In this document: one piece after another, positions 1 through 10,407 of the stretch
Position numbering within the stretch: the stretch's first letter is position 1
Layout: the number at the start of each line of letters is the position of its first letter
Source: Clarkia xantiana subsp. parviflora
Taxonomy: Eukaryota > Streptophyta > Magnoliopsida > Myrtales > Onagraceae
Reading direction: 5' to 3'
DNA: 64,000 nucleotides
NCBI GenBank assembly: GCA_036873135.1
Contig: JAPTYO010000008.1
Coordinates: forward strand, 31,708,761-31,772,760
Made by a program: the position numbers and the translations under genes
Notes under the pieces: generated by a model
What the model was told of the DNA's origin: nothing
Seen by the model: only the letters and a program-made list of their open reading frames with translations
Database searches by the model: none

Positions 1-1221
1 TTATTGCAAGCCTCGATCACGAGCCTGCATCAAATGGATGTTAAGGACCGCATTTCTCCATGGAAACCTGGAGGAAGAGATCTATATTGAGCAGCCAGAG
101 GGTTTTATTACTCCTGGCAAAGAACGTAAAGTTTGCAAACTCCAAATATCTATTTACGGTCTTAAACAATCGTCTCGGCAATGGTATCGCAGATTCCACG
201 AGGAAATCATCGAAAACGGATTTGTGAATCTTCACGAGGATCCCTGCGTTTACACCAAGACCTCCGGGTCTAAATATGTCATCATGACCTTATGCGTGGA
301 TGACAGACTCATTGCTGCAAACGATGTGAGTTTCATGAACAAATCAAAGTCCTGGTTATCATCAGCATTTGAGATGAAAGACATGGGAGAGGCCACGTAC
401 ATCTTAAGCATTAAAATTGCCCGAGATCGTGCCGTCCGGAGATTGTGTCTATCTAATAATCATATATCAACAAACTGTTGAAAATATTCAAAATGCTCGA
501 TGCTAAACCCGTGGATACGCCGGTTGTGTTCGGGTGCGCGCTGTCGAAGCGTGATGGCCCGAAGAACCAGCAGGAGCGTGAACAGATGAAGAATGCAGAG
601 TATCTAAGCATGGTAGGAAGTTTAATTTACGCCATGCTATGTACTCGGCCAGACATCTGTTACGTTGTGGGCCTAGTAGCAAGATTCCAATCAGATCCTG
701 GCTATCAACATTTAAAGGCCGTAAAACGAATTATAAGATATCTGAAAGGTACTGCTGACTATGTTCTGTGCTATAAGGGCAGGAAAATCGAATTGACTGG
801 TTATAGTGACGCCGACCACGGTGGCGATCCGGACGATCGTAAGTCCACCACAGGGGGAGTTTTCCTCCTTGCTGATGTTGCCATATCATGGGTAAGCAAG
901 AAGCAATCATGTGTCGTGCTTTCCACTATGGAATCAGAATTCGTTGCCCTTTCTAAAAACGCACAAGAAGCAGTCTGACTGAAAAGGCTTCTTACTGCAT
1001 TAATTGGCACTGACAAGAAAAGCAAACCTATGAAGGTATACTCCGACAGTCAGGCAGCCATTGCAGCAGTTAAGAATCCAAAGTACCATAGTAGAACCAA
1101 ACACATTGATGTGAAATACAATTATGCCAAATCAGTTGTGGAAGACAATATAATCGCTTTAGAATACTTGCCCACATACAATATGGTCGCAGACCCATTA
1201 ACTAAGCCATTACGTAGATAA
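1..1221 (+). pseudogene. pol: CopG pol remnant: reverse transcriptase C-terminal part and RNase H
   Basis: This is the 3' end of a copia polyprotein that copies the element RNA into DNA in virus-like particles. Visible motifs are TAFLHGNLEEE and YGLKQSSRQW of the copia reverse transcriptase near 50-180, then a damaged catalytic box reading LCVDD instead of YVDD near 290-305. RNase H follows with GYSDADHGGDPDDRKSTTGG near 800-860 and KHIDVKY near 1100-1120, ending PLTKPLRR before TAA at 1221. Reading is broken at about 455-481, where a short segment present in CopJ is missing and a stop appears, and by a TGA at 976-978. The altered catalytic box and the breaks make it inactive. Assignment to the copia RVT_2 and RNase H families is firm. 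Confidence 0.93.
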
Positions 1222-2266
1222 ATTTTCGAAAAGCACGTAAAACTGCTTTGATTACGCAGGGCTTACTAAGTGGCTTGTATGAGTGATGGCATTTTGAAAT
1301 TTGAAATAATATTTCGATTGAATAAAAGAATTTCCAATTGAGTATATGATCTATCGACGTCATAATGATAAATAACATCGGATTTTACGGTCTATAAACT
1401 AAGTCGTAGGAAGAAGTAAAACTCTTCCACCAAAACTATATCGAATGTGAACCTTGCCTCGTCACACAAGCACGGTCATATTATAGGATAGGGGAACCTC
1501 TAACACAACAAGATTGGCTAAGAACCAGGGGGATAAAATTGGTTAAAGAAACGATAACTTGGTCACGCTTAAAGCATGACTAAATCTTCGTTTTGTAAAT
1601 CGTCGTGTTGGACTCTGTCCATCATTAAAATCACATTGAGGGCCAGATGAAAGACTCTGCGATAGAATGATTGACATATCCCACCCCTGGCTTGTCCAGG
1701 TGTGCAATCTACGCGTGCTTCATACTACGCGTGCCTTGTTCGACCACGGGGTCATGCTCGGTTGTGTTAGCTAGAATCCTTGTGAATCAAATGGCGCATA
1801 CTTCTTCACCTTGAGCGTGTGATTGATCCCGAGTGTCTTATGAAGAGGCATCCAAAGTATCCTCTCGGACTCAGAACTTATACCTAAGGTCTGGCTCAAT
1901 GTTCGCTTCCCGGCGTACGAGCGTAGAGCCAAAGAAAACGTCCAAGTGACCACGTCTTGGAAACCGGTTGAGTTAGACTAAGGCTATAAGCAATGGGGAT
2001 GGTCATGTTCACCTATAATTCATCGACTCTTGTTTTCACTAGGTGGCCACCAACCGGATATTAGTTGAAGGTTGTGAACACTTGTACGGATGCCCTGGAG
2101 AAGTATTCCTATGTGGAAAACTGGGCAATTGGAGAATTATTAGTTGACCAAGGATACAATGCGGTACATATTTTATTTTTGACAGGATTGATTTACGAAA
2201 GGGAATCAACGTTCTGCGGGCGCTACAACACTCCTAACAGATGAGTAGCACGATGCCCGTCGTATC
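1222..2266 (+). other. CopG 3' untranslated region, left part
   Basis: This is non-coding sequence between the RNase H stop and the GypA insertion; the remainder is at 11161-11285. The same sequence lies in reverse complement at 39144-40250 (CopI) and 46167-47288 (CopJ), for example the stretch around TAGCGCCCGCGGAA. It is therefore part of the family, not host DNA. Short open frames here (for example 1771-1953 on the minus strand) are not conserved as proteins. GTATC at 2262-2266 is the left copy of the GypA target duplication. Confidence 0.8.
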
Positions 2267-2420
2267 TGATGGATATACGCCCAATTTGAACCCGTTGACT
2301 TCCGAATCGTTTTATTTTGATCACCCCGTTAATGATTGTAAATCGAAACTTCGACCCAAACACCCCGCGGAAACACCAACGGTCCAGACGACTCGTCCGG
2401 ACCGAGGTAAACTCACCTAG

Positions 2421-2525
2421 GCGAGGTCGGGTGGCCACACCCGACCTCCCCTAGGGGAGATCGGGTCAGCCAACCCGATCTCCCCTAAGGAGGGGTTGGG
2501 TGGCCACACCCAACCCCTACCCTTG
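2421..2525. repeat. GypA 5' U3 hairpin array
   Basis: Three consecutive inverted repeats. The first has arms GAGGTCGGGT (2423-2432) and ACCCGACCTC (2439-2448); the second has GAGATCGGGT/ACCCGATCTC arms; the third has AGGGGTTGGGT/ACCCAACCCCT arms. They are separated by CCTAGG- or CCTAAGG-like links. Arm sequence changes from unit to unit but pairing is kept. The array lies about 175 bp upstream of the TATA box. Confidence 0.85.
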
Positions 2526-2668
2526 GGGGTCGGATTTTCCTCCTCCCAAGGGCCCCGACACCATTTTTCTGACTCCCATACTCGGTTTATTTCCGCCAAA
2601 CTTCTCCGTGCCTTAAGGTCTTAATTACGTGATTAAGGGATAATTAATTGTGTTTAAAGGCTAACGAT

Positions 2669-2707
2669 GTCATTAAGTCACCTTAATGACACCGTTGCCT
2701 ATAAATA
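2669..2707 (+). promoter_or_regulatory. GypA LTR core promoter: palindrome plus TATA box
   Basis: GTCATTAAG and CTTAATGAC form perfect 9-bp arms (2669-2677 and 2682-2690), followed ten bases later by TATAAATA at 2700-2707. The same pair recurs in the GypA 3' LTR (TATA 10830-10837), GypB (17133-17140, 25526-25533) and GypC (49402-49409, 57720-57727). One arm has a mismatch in the GypC 5' copy. A start of transcription about 30 bp downstream is inferred. Confidence 0.8.
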
Positions 2708-3007
2708 CAACTCTTCCACCATTCATTTGATCATCTTTGAACATCTTGGCAAAGTGCATAATTTAGCTCTGACATCTCTCTAGCTTTATCTCTTAGGCAT
2801 CGGAGAGGGTACATCAAGGACCACCCCCCCCCCCCCCTCCGTGCTTGGTATTGCCCCTCTTGCAGGGCGAGAAGAGAAGAAAAGGCGAAGGACAGAAAGA
2901 TACGGGATAGGACGACAAGACCCAAGAGCACCGAATCCGCAACATCTCCAGTGAGGAATAAGGTTTAGGTCGACTACCCGTTGACCTGAAACTTAGAACC
3001 TAACACT

Positions 3008-3023
3008 TGGCATCGTCCGTGGG
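3008..3023 (+). other. GypA primer binding site, mutated
   Basis: Two bases after the LTR the sequence reads TGGCATCGTCCGTGGG. GypB and GypC read TGGCGCCGTCTGTGGG and TGGCGCCGTCCGTGGG at the same position. The first nine bases of the intact form match the 3' end expected of tRNA-Asp (inference from family knowledge). GypA has AT in place of GC at positions 5-6 of the site, which may weaken priming. Confidence 0.75.
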
Positions 3024-3056
3024 CTTCGAACAGAAAGCCTGGCAATAACAAGAGCG

Positions 3057-3800
3057 ATGACGAGCAGCTTAGCATCTAGGCATCACCGCCCACCTGGGGG
3101 CAATAGGCGAGGGAGACAGCCTATACCTCCAGCAAGGCAGCCTAACCCAGAGAAACAGCCTGTACACCCAGAGCCTCAAGTAACCCCACAGGCACCCCAG
3201 CCCAACAACCAGGAAGGAGGACCCTCACGCCCAGCTGGGGCTGAGTCTTCCACAGCCTTAACTCCATTAGCAAGAAGGCCACAGAGAGAGGGGGAGCAAC
3301 AGGGAGTGCCATCCCAATACACGGCACCTCCCCAGGGATACTACTATGAGGCGCAACCTCAAGGATATCCATATGGGATGCCGGCTCAAAAGAACGACAA
3401 TCGCGCCCACACAACCAACACAAGGCCCGCATACTCGCAAGGAGCACAGACAGTGACTCCGAGGTTGATGAACACATTGGATGAGCTGCTAGCCTACAGA
3501 GAGACTCTGAGGAACAGCCAGAGAAGGCAACACCATCATGAAGACGAAGAAGTGCATGAGGAAGAACAAGTACCAGAAGAAGAACACCACTCGCACCCTC
3601 GAACAGGGCAGCGAGAAGAACAAGGGAGAGACAACCAAAGGCCACCCCCAGAGGGAAGGCAGCAGTCTGTGCCTCCAAGGCAGCAACAGACACAGCAGGA
3701 TGCCAAGGCATACACCCCTCTGGGGGCAGATAGAAAGGCAAGACCTCCAAGGAGGCAGGAATTCAACCAAGTACCCCAACAGGGACATACACCGCACTAA
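3057..3800 (+). CDS. gag: GypA gag-like N-terminal protein, 247 aa
   Basis: A single open frame beginning 52 nt after the 5' LTR, the position where pol starts in GypB and GypC. The product is rich in proline, glutamine, arginine and glutamate. It has a low-complexity N-terminal half, a tyrosine/glycine patch (APPQGYYYEAQPQGYPYGMP, about residues 90-109), then LMNTLDELLAYRETLRNSQRRQ near residues 137-158 and an acidic/histidine segment. The composition and the short leucine-rich helix before a charged tail resemble the N-terminal region of plant gypsy gag. The capsid core and zinc knuckle seen in GypE are absent. I call it gag-like from position and composition; a truncated or specialised gag, or an unrelated accessory protein, are both possible. 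Confidence 0.6.
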   Translation: MTSSLASRHHRPPGGNRRGRQPIPPARQPNPEKQPVHPEPQVTPQAPQPNNQEGGPSRPAGAESSTALTPLARRPQREGEQQGVPSQYTAPPQGYYYEAQPQGYPYGMPAQKNDNRAHTTNTRPAYSQGAQTVTPRLMNTLDELLAYRETLRNSQRRQHHHEDEEVHEEEQVPEEEHHSHPRTGQREEQGRDNQRPPPEGRQQSVPPRQQQTQQDAKAYTPLGADRKARPPRRQEFNQVPQQGHTPH

Positions 3801-6540
3801 GGGAGGACATACATACCAGACCAACAAGGATATAGGAGTTCCAACATCCACCCTAGCAATGTACACATACAGTCCGTATCACCACGGACATGACTAAGGG
3901 ACATCCCAAGGAAAGCTCAAAGGGAGGGACATAGTCCCAACAACACAACAAGGCAACCACCTACCCATGATACAGCACGACAGGTCCAAACCCCTTGTGC
4001 ATGACAACCCTTGGCACACATCCCCCTAGGACAGGGGAGGAGTCGAAAAGACAAGGATTTGAACAGGGGACTCATAGAGTACCACACCACGTTAGCACAT
4101 AGCTACTACAATGGGAAGTCTCATGGAGAGATGTAGTAGAGTGAGATCGCACATAACATACATAAAGGATACACCTCCACCTAGTCCGCCTTGCAAGGAT
4201 GCGACCTTATATCCCTCAAGTGGAAGGAATACACACAGACTAATGGAGGAAGACAGTTACATTACCAAGGAAGAAGAGGATATCAACACCCCCACACCCA
4301 TATCCTTCCCATATCCTCTTATTTAATTTAACTACATAACAAGTCAACTCCCTAAAAGGGGTAGATTTTGATACTTGATATCAACATGTTTTCCAAGAAT
4401 GACCATACCGGACGCCTTCGGGCTCCGTGATATATATATACACAGGTGGACTACTAGAAGAGTCCATAAAACGCCGCCGCCATCCAAGAGATGCACAAGG
4501 AACAGATTTCTCAATCTCAAAGGGCACCTATAAGGTCAAGACTCTGGGAAAGATCACCAAGATGGATGGTTCACTTCCAAAAATAAGTCGAGCACTCCCA
4601 ACAACCTATAGAGGAACTACCATGAAGGCCACAAAGGATTACCCCTACTAGTAAAGGTGGTTAGAACATCAACACACCCATTAGAGACATGGCACTACAA
4701 ATGAACCAGGAATAAGGATGGAACACATATCCTTACAAGTATCCTTGCATTTATCCTTGCAAAAATAAACTCCGTAGATAAAGAGGTTATCTAATAGATG
4801 ACTATGTCTCTGTTCTCAAAATATGATCCTAACCCGGAGATCCGTGGACTCCGTATTATATATGCAATGAATAACATGTTCATCAAAGATAGGTACACGA
4901 AGATTCAAGACAGCGCCCTAAAGATTAGGCGCATACCTCTACCAAGTACGACACATTTGAGTGTTCATAAACACTCCTCCGCAATCTCACAAGAAAGGAA
5001 GGCAACCAAGGATACGAGTCCTAACAGAACAAACATCGGTAGAAAATCCTGCCATTGAAGTAACGCACCAAGAGAGAAACTCTAAAGATGTAAGATTAGC
5101 AAAAGAGATAGTGCAACAACTAGAGTATGAAAAGGGAGATACATCTCCTATCAAGAGCCTTAGGGCATGATAACAGTTTTACAAGATCAACCAACGAAGA
5201 GCTCAAAAGCTTGGGGGGTAAGGTTTCAAGATCGAACCTCACACTAGACGCACATCCCGATCAACCACCTTGTCTACAAATGATAAGACATTTGACTATG
5301 GCATCCCACCAAGAGGAGAACCTCGATAAAAGGGGCACTAGAAAAATATCCCGCCTTTAAGGCCATACGCCGAACACATGATGAATGAAGGTTATGACAA
5401 AATAAAAAAGGAGGGACTTGTCAGCTCAACACACCTCAAACACGTATACGTACGCAATACAAAGGCAGCCTCTAATGAAGTTATCCAACAAGGAATAGCC
5501 AATACGGGGGCAAACCCATGGAAAATCATGGAGCATCACCTGCAAACCTAAAGGAAAACGTCCTTTTTAGATTCAAGTTAATAAACATTCAAGGTAGGAG
5601 GAGCATGACCAATGTGACACTCCCTAAAGGCATTGAAGAATACTCCAATAAAAAGGAAAAGGCAAAGCACACTAAGTACCACAACACTCCAAGAAGATTA
5701 TCACAGCCCGGTCAGACCCCCCCCCCCCCCCCCCCATGCCCGATCAAAGAGCATGGATCAGATTGACTAGTCTGAACCACACCTACGAGATTAACAACTC
5801 AAGACACCATTCTATGAGAGAGCTTTTCAACCTAAATACAATCCCTTCCAATATACATTACCCCTACTCTATCATCACCGCAGAAGTGTTTTTTCTAAAA
5901 ACACAAGGAAGGGGGGGAAAGAATTTACAAACACCCCTAGGATACAAACACTGCCACATCCTAGTTATCAAAGAACGAAAATCACCCCCACCCACCCAAA
6001 GCAAAAGCTCTCCACCCAACCTCTAAAGATACATCCGACAAAGGCATTATCCAAACCATGCCTATGACTGAAACAAGCAAGCATGAGAAAGAGTAAATCC
6101 TACAAGGGACACAATCGCATTCAACCAAGCAGACAAGGGAGCCCCGAGCATAAGGGGTACCCAACCAAGAAAATGAACGAGGGGCCTTCAACGGCCGAAT
6201 ATGAAAGGCGGTATGACCACCAAGCAACTTGGGGGGGGGGGGCACCAAACGAATAAGTGCTTGGTGGTCCACCTAAGTGTAAAAGAAGAGATTAGAGGCA
6301 GAAGATCACAAGAACATGCAATACCACTTCTCCTAGAAGAGGTCACATAAGAGGAAAACATCCTCAACTCCCTATACGAACTCGTCCTAAGTTGGCAACA
6401 CACAAACATTGCCCTCGAAAGGTGATCTCCCACATTGAAGAAAAAGCGTGGTAGCATGCAATATCATGGAAAGAAAACTCAAGTAAAGATCTAAAAGGTG
6501 TATCAAAGACACACCCTACATAGGGAGTGACACAAGGTAA
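3801..6540 (+). other. GypA interior without recognisable genes
   Basis: About 2.7 kb of purine-rich sequence with only short, unrelated open frames (for example 4111-4326, 4798-5058, 5518-5766). I find none of the pol motifs present in GypB at the equivalent place. Two stretches resemble each other (about 4390-4440 and 4809-4866, both with TGTTTTCC- or TGTTCTC-like starts and ...CTCCGT.ATATATA ends), suggesting an old internal duplication. A cytosine run lies at about 5718-5736 and a guanine run at about 6231-6242. Confidence 0.6.
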
Positions 6541-6547
6541 AGTAATA

Positions 6548-7492
6548 TTCTGAGCCCTCCGGGAGCCTATCCCGCGAACAGATTCGACGCCCCCAAGAGC
6601 GTATCTTGAGAGTAGTTTTCATACTACGACCCTCGACGCCCCCAAGAGCGTATCTTGAGAGTGGTTTCCAAAAACTACGACCTTCGACGCCCCCAAGAGC
6701 GTATCTTGAGAGTAGTTTGATACTACGACCTTCGACGCCCCCAAGAGCGTATCTTGAGAGTAGTGTTCATACTACGACCTTCGACGCCCCCAAGAGCGTA
6801 TCTTGAGAGTAGTTTCTATACTACGACCTTCGACGCCCCCAAGAGCGTATCTTGAGAGTAGTTTTTATACTACGACCTTCGACGCCCCCAAGAGCGTATC
6901 TTGAGAGTAGTGTTCATACTACGACCTTCGACGCCCCCAAGAGCGTATCTTGAGAGTAGTTTCTATACTACGACTTTCGACGCACCCAAGAGCGTATCTT
7001 GAGAGTGGTTTCCAAAAACTACGAATTTCGACGCCCCCAAGAGCGTATCTTGAGAGTAGCTTCTAAAAACTACGACCTTCGACGCCCCCAGGAGCGTATC
7101 TTGAGGTAGATTTCAAACTACCAGATTCGACGCCCCCTAGAGCGTATCTTGAGGTAGATTTCAAACTACCAGTTTCGACGCCCACCAAGAGCGTATCTTT
7201 GGTCTAACTACTGGTGCCCTCCGGGAGCGTATCTCGTGAACAGTTTCGACGCCCACCAAGAGCGTATCTTTGGTCTAACTACTGGTGCCCTCCGGGAGCG
7301 TATCTCGTGAACAGTTTCGACGCCCACCAAGAGCGTATCTTTGGTCTAACTACTGGTGCCCTCCGGGAGCGTATCTCGTGAACAGTTTCGACGCCCACCA
7401 AGAGCGTATCTTTGGTCTAACTACTGGTGCCCTCCGAGAGCGTATCTCGTGAACAGTTTTCAACGCCCACCAAGAGCGTATCTTTGGTCTAG
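6548..7492. repeat. GypA hairpin tandem-repeat array
   Basis: About ten units of 48-52 bp (consensus core CGACGCCCCCAAGAGCGTAT then CTTGAGAGTAGT...ACTACGA), two units of a GGTAG...CTACC form, and four to five units of a roughly 70-bp form with CCAAGAGCGTATCTTTGG and CGGGAGCGTATCTCG. Each unit contains two small inverted repeats: CAAGA-GCGTA-TCTTG and GTAGT-loop-ACTAC. The second loop varies in length and sequence while its arms stay paired. Related arrays sit at 21719-22345 in GypB and 53987-54525 in GypC. Confidence 0.92.
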
Positions 7493-7800
7493 CAGTACCA
7501 TACATACCATTTAAAGGGTATCAGAAGAGATCATTGCACCATACTAAGAAGGATCCCACGAGAAAATAATGGCAAAGTAAAGTTGTATAAAGAACACATA
7601 ATGTTTTTTCTTGATGAGATAGCAGGTATGGCATGAAGAAAAACACAAATGAAGGAGACATCTAAAAAGCATGAAGGATACAACATCGGGCAAGACGAGA
7701 CATCAGGACCTAACCCAAAAAACATAGCCTAAACAAAAGGCAACTATAGCAATGAAGGCTCTCGAATGAGAAAAGAATACTAAAGCACAACTCCATACAT
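7493..7800 (+). other. GypA spacer conserved with GypC
   Basis: No gene. The first 150 bases or so (GGGTATCAGAAGAGATCATT... to ...ATAGCAGGTATG) nearly repeat GypC 54545-54662 and resemble GypB 22365-22480. This tail downstream of the hairpin array is the best evidence that the pol-less GypA and the pol-bearing GypC share a recent ancestor outside the LTRs. Confidence 0.75.
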
Positions 7801-7802
7801 CG

Positions 7803-8036
7803 TGATGTGGCTATCATATCCACATACCTTGAAGTGGCTATCATGTCCACATACCCTGAAGTGGCTATCATGTCCACATACCCTGAAGTGGCTATCATGT
7901 CCAAACACCGCGAAGTGGCTATCATGTCCACATACCAAGAGGCAGCTATCATGTCCACACACTACAGAAGGGCTATCACTCCCACACATCACGAAGTGGC
8001 TATCATGTCCACATACCTCGAAGTGATTATCAGGGC
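7803..8036. repeat. GypA 27-bp minisatellite
   Basis: Eight to nine tandem copies of a roughly 27-bp unit, core GAAGTGGCTATCATGTCCAC followed by ATACC. Because 27 is a multiple of three, the plus-strand frame reads a 9-aa repeat (AIMSTYPEV-like) and the minus strand another. No start context, conservation or homologue supports a protein. It lies between the hairpin array and the antisense frame. Confidence 0.85.
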
Positions 8037-8349
8037 AGCACATCATAAAACATCTGTCAAAGACATACATTGTAAAGACACCATCCCGACCACGAACATC
8101 AAAAGGCTACGCCTAGCCTTAGGAGGAGGTTCAAGAAAAAGGGAAAAACAACACCCTTCATACGCTCATCAAAGGTAGGCACTTATATTTCAACCCACTG
8201 GGTGATACTAGGTAGGAGACATCCTCATTATGAAGACAACCTCCATATCTCATGAAATCAACCATAAAGCAAAGAATCACGACAAGCACTATTGAGGGCA
8301 TATAACAAAGCGATCCCCACAACGATCACAACTACGATACTAGTAGAGG

Positions 8350-8849
8350 CTAACTCAAGAACAGTCTCCACCAAACTCCCAAGCAAGAATTTGCTATCTT
8401 AATCAGAGCCATGGCAAGAGAAAGGAACCTCAATGAAAGGCGATGATCACACCCATCACCAAAAGAAAAATCTTCAACGCAGGGGTTAATAACATAACCC
8501 ATAGGAAAGCCAAAGACACCTTCAAAAGTCGTCAAATCTACATGAAAACGAAATGAACCTGAGACTCGGCCCCTCGGCTGGGGGGCAGAGGATAGAGAAG
8601 AAACATCAATACCTATGATCACCCTATCGCCAGCCACAGGTTGTTTCCCTTGGTCAAGCAAAGAGGGCGCCTCTTCAACCACTACCTCCTTATCATGAGA
8701 GGGAGTCAGCATGGGGGCACTTAAAGGAGAGCCTCTCGCGGTTTCCTTCTCCTTGGCAGCCGAGGGCCCGACCTCAGAGTCAGGTTTCCACGCCTTGGAT
8801 TTAGATTGACTTGAACTCTCGCCCACCGCAAGAACCCATTCGGTAACCA
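8350..8849 (-). CDS. GypA antisense gene, downstream exon (hypothetical)
   Basis: An open frame antisense to GypA. The annotated-looking ATG at 8871 lies inside what looks like an intron: the minus strand reads donor GTATGTTC just after exon sequence ending at about 8942, a pyrimidine-rich tail and acceptor TTGTTGTTAG at about 8850. Splicing joins an upstream open segment (AYQAKKFSKSGKAANAS, about 8942-9045) in frame with RSPLVTEWVLAVGESSS. The exon product has a serine/lysine-rich stretch, a glutamate/proline-rich linker and a C-terminal segment with FRFHVDLTTFEGVFGFP. I do not recognise a domain. It is not similar to the antisense gene of GypB/GypC, though it has the same position and orientation. 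Exon ends are inferred. Confidence 0.45.
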
Positions 8850-8941
8850 GGGGCGAACGCTCTAACAACAAGAAGGAAGCAACATGAGAACAATCATAAG
8901 TATATCACAAAGAAAAGAGAATGGAATGAGAACATACTGGA

Positions 8942-9045
8942 AGCATTAGCAGCCTTCCCTGACTTAGAAAATTTCTTGGCCTGATAAGCAGAACTAGAGG
9001 GTTCTTCCCTCTCATTCGATTCAACGGTACGTTCGGAACGCTCTG
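8942..9045 (-). CDS. GypA antisense gene, upstream exon segment (hypothetical)
   Basis: An open segment on the minus strand ending at a GT donor (GTATGTTC) and in frame with the exon below 8849. It encodes a serine/glutamate-rich stretch followed by AYQAKKFSKSGKAANAS. A TAG lies just upstream near 9046, so either the start is missing or another intron precedes it. A further minus-strand open frame at 9226-9450 (containing PLCDALGFVPLDRSLG) could be an earlier exon; I see no clear splice pair to prove this. Confidence 0.35.
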
Positions 9046-9459
9046 CCTACACCTTATACGTTTCTCCATGAAATCAACCTACAAAGGGTCATACAAGTCC
9101 CCGCCTCATACGAGCCCACCTTGGACACCCAAGACACAGGACAGTCAGATTTGGTCTGACTGCCTTGGAGAATGATCTTCAAGGTCTCCCTGTCTGAAAA
9201 AGAAAGCTTCCCAAAAGTGAGTCATCTATACGAGCGACCAACACAAAGATCGACCCTTACTCATGGAGGGGCGAGACACGCCTACTACGGGGGCAACCTT
9301 AACACCAATCAAGTTACGAAAGCAAAACCACAACCCAAGAGACCTATCCAAGGGAACAAATCCCAGAGCGTCACAAAGAGGACGAACTTCTAGCTTCCCC
9401 AAATGGAGCAACGCTCCAACACATCCGAGGGAAGGGTCAACCCTTAACACATGTCAATA

Positions 9460-10390
9460 GACCCCTTCGCTCACGGCGGGTAAGAAGAAAGCTTGTAAGC
9501 ATTTTCACCCTCACTTTTATGGGGAACAAATTGCAGGGTAAAGGTCAAGAGCTATACACACGCTCCAACGAATGAAGGAAAAATGTTACACATGCCGAAG
9601 GTCGAGGTTAAAGGACAATGCTCGCGCTAGTACGAGGGAGGCGGAACGTTGTGTCCCATTGAGTGGCAGAGTTCCCACCCTCAAATAAAGGAGAGGTCTA
9701 TGCTCTCACCCTTGCACTTATGCTCATATTCATGATTAACATCTACAGGTACATCAATGTCATCACTCATGCTTATACTCACAACCCGTCCATACACACA
9801 TACATGTTCATGCTTGCACTCATATGCATACCCACGTACACACTCCTGTGTGTTCAAACATTTAGATGTCCATGCACATGGCCGCCATATATTCATGCAT
9901 ACATTCATGACTACAATCGCAACATGTCTACACCCACTTCCATACTTGTGTCCTACTTGCATGTATGCTAGTACACATTTTCATATTCATGATCATGTTC
10001 ACTCAAGGTAACATCCTATAGCCATTTTTTCTAGTATCCCATACTTAGAAAAATTTTAGACCAAAATTAAGATTTTTCTTCACTCAGACTTATCCCGGCA
10101 TGAAATTGAAACATGGACTTGTTCAGCTGTGTTCATGTTGCATCTCCACATAAGCATACATTTTCCGAGCACACACTCGTGACGGTGTTAAATTTATTAT
10201 TTCCATCTCAGACGGACACGTGCCCGTGCTATTCTGACATTTGCAATTCCTCTATCTTATAAGACAGGGGGCAGAGTCAGAGACACACATCCATGGGTAA
10301 GTAAGGACTCCGACAAAAGGTAAAATCCCGGCTTCAAATTGCGCGTGTCATACCATCCTAAAATAGAGTCAATCAAGGGTCAGGCCATTG
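9460..10390. other. GypA pre-LTR region, no gene seen
   Basis: About 930 bases with low-complexity CATA/ATGCA-rich sequence near 9720-9990 that opens frames on both strands by composition. From about 10020 to 10407 it matches the segments before the 3' LTRs of GypB (24570-24967) and GypC (56910-57303), including AAAATCCCGGCTTCAAATTG or a close variant of it. It is a conserved non-coding element end. Confidence 0.65.
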
Positions 10391-10407
10391 GTTGACTCGG
10401 GGGCATG
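10391..10407 (+). other. GypA polypurine tract region
   Basis: GTTGACTCGGGGGCATG immediately precedes the 3' LTR. GypB has the identical 17 bases (24951-24967) and GypC has GTTGACTTGGGGGTATG (57287-57303). The GGGGG core next to the LTR is the likely plus-strand primer. Confidence 0.75.

Larger units (their letters stand above)
2267..3005 (+). repeat. GypA 5' LTR
   Basis: The LTR runs from TGATGGATATACG to CCTAACA. In order it holds a U3 hairpin array (about 2421-2525), a 9-bp palindrome GTCATTAAG/CTTAATGAC (2669-2690), a TATA box TATAAATA (2700-2707), a cytosine run (about 2822-2837) and the end motif. It differs from the 3' copy (10408-11155) by scattered substitutions and indels, for example TAGCTTTATCTC followed directly by TTAGGCATCG here but with an extra 22 bases in the 3' copy. 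Confidence 0.95.

Noticed and set aside
2820..2838. Long cytosine runs in every GypA/B/C LTR as assembly artefacts
   Set aside because: They occur at the same place in all six LTRs between CACC and TCCGTG, so the feature is real; only the exact run lengths are doubtful.
6548..7492. Regular repeats that might look like a CRISPR array
   Set aside because: Units abut and vary gradually, with no unique spacers or cas genes; the context is a plant retrotransposon, and related arrays occur in GypB and GypC.
7802..8178. Open frames over the 27-bp minisatellite as a repeat protein
   Set aside because: Both strands are open because the unit is a multiple of three; there is no conserved start or homologue in GypB/GypC.
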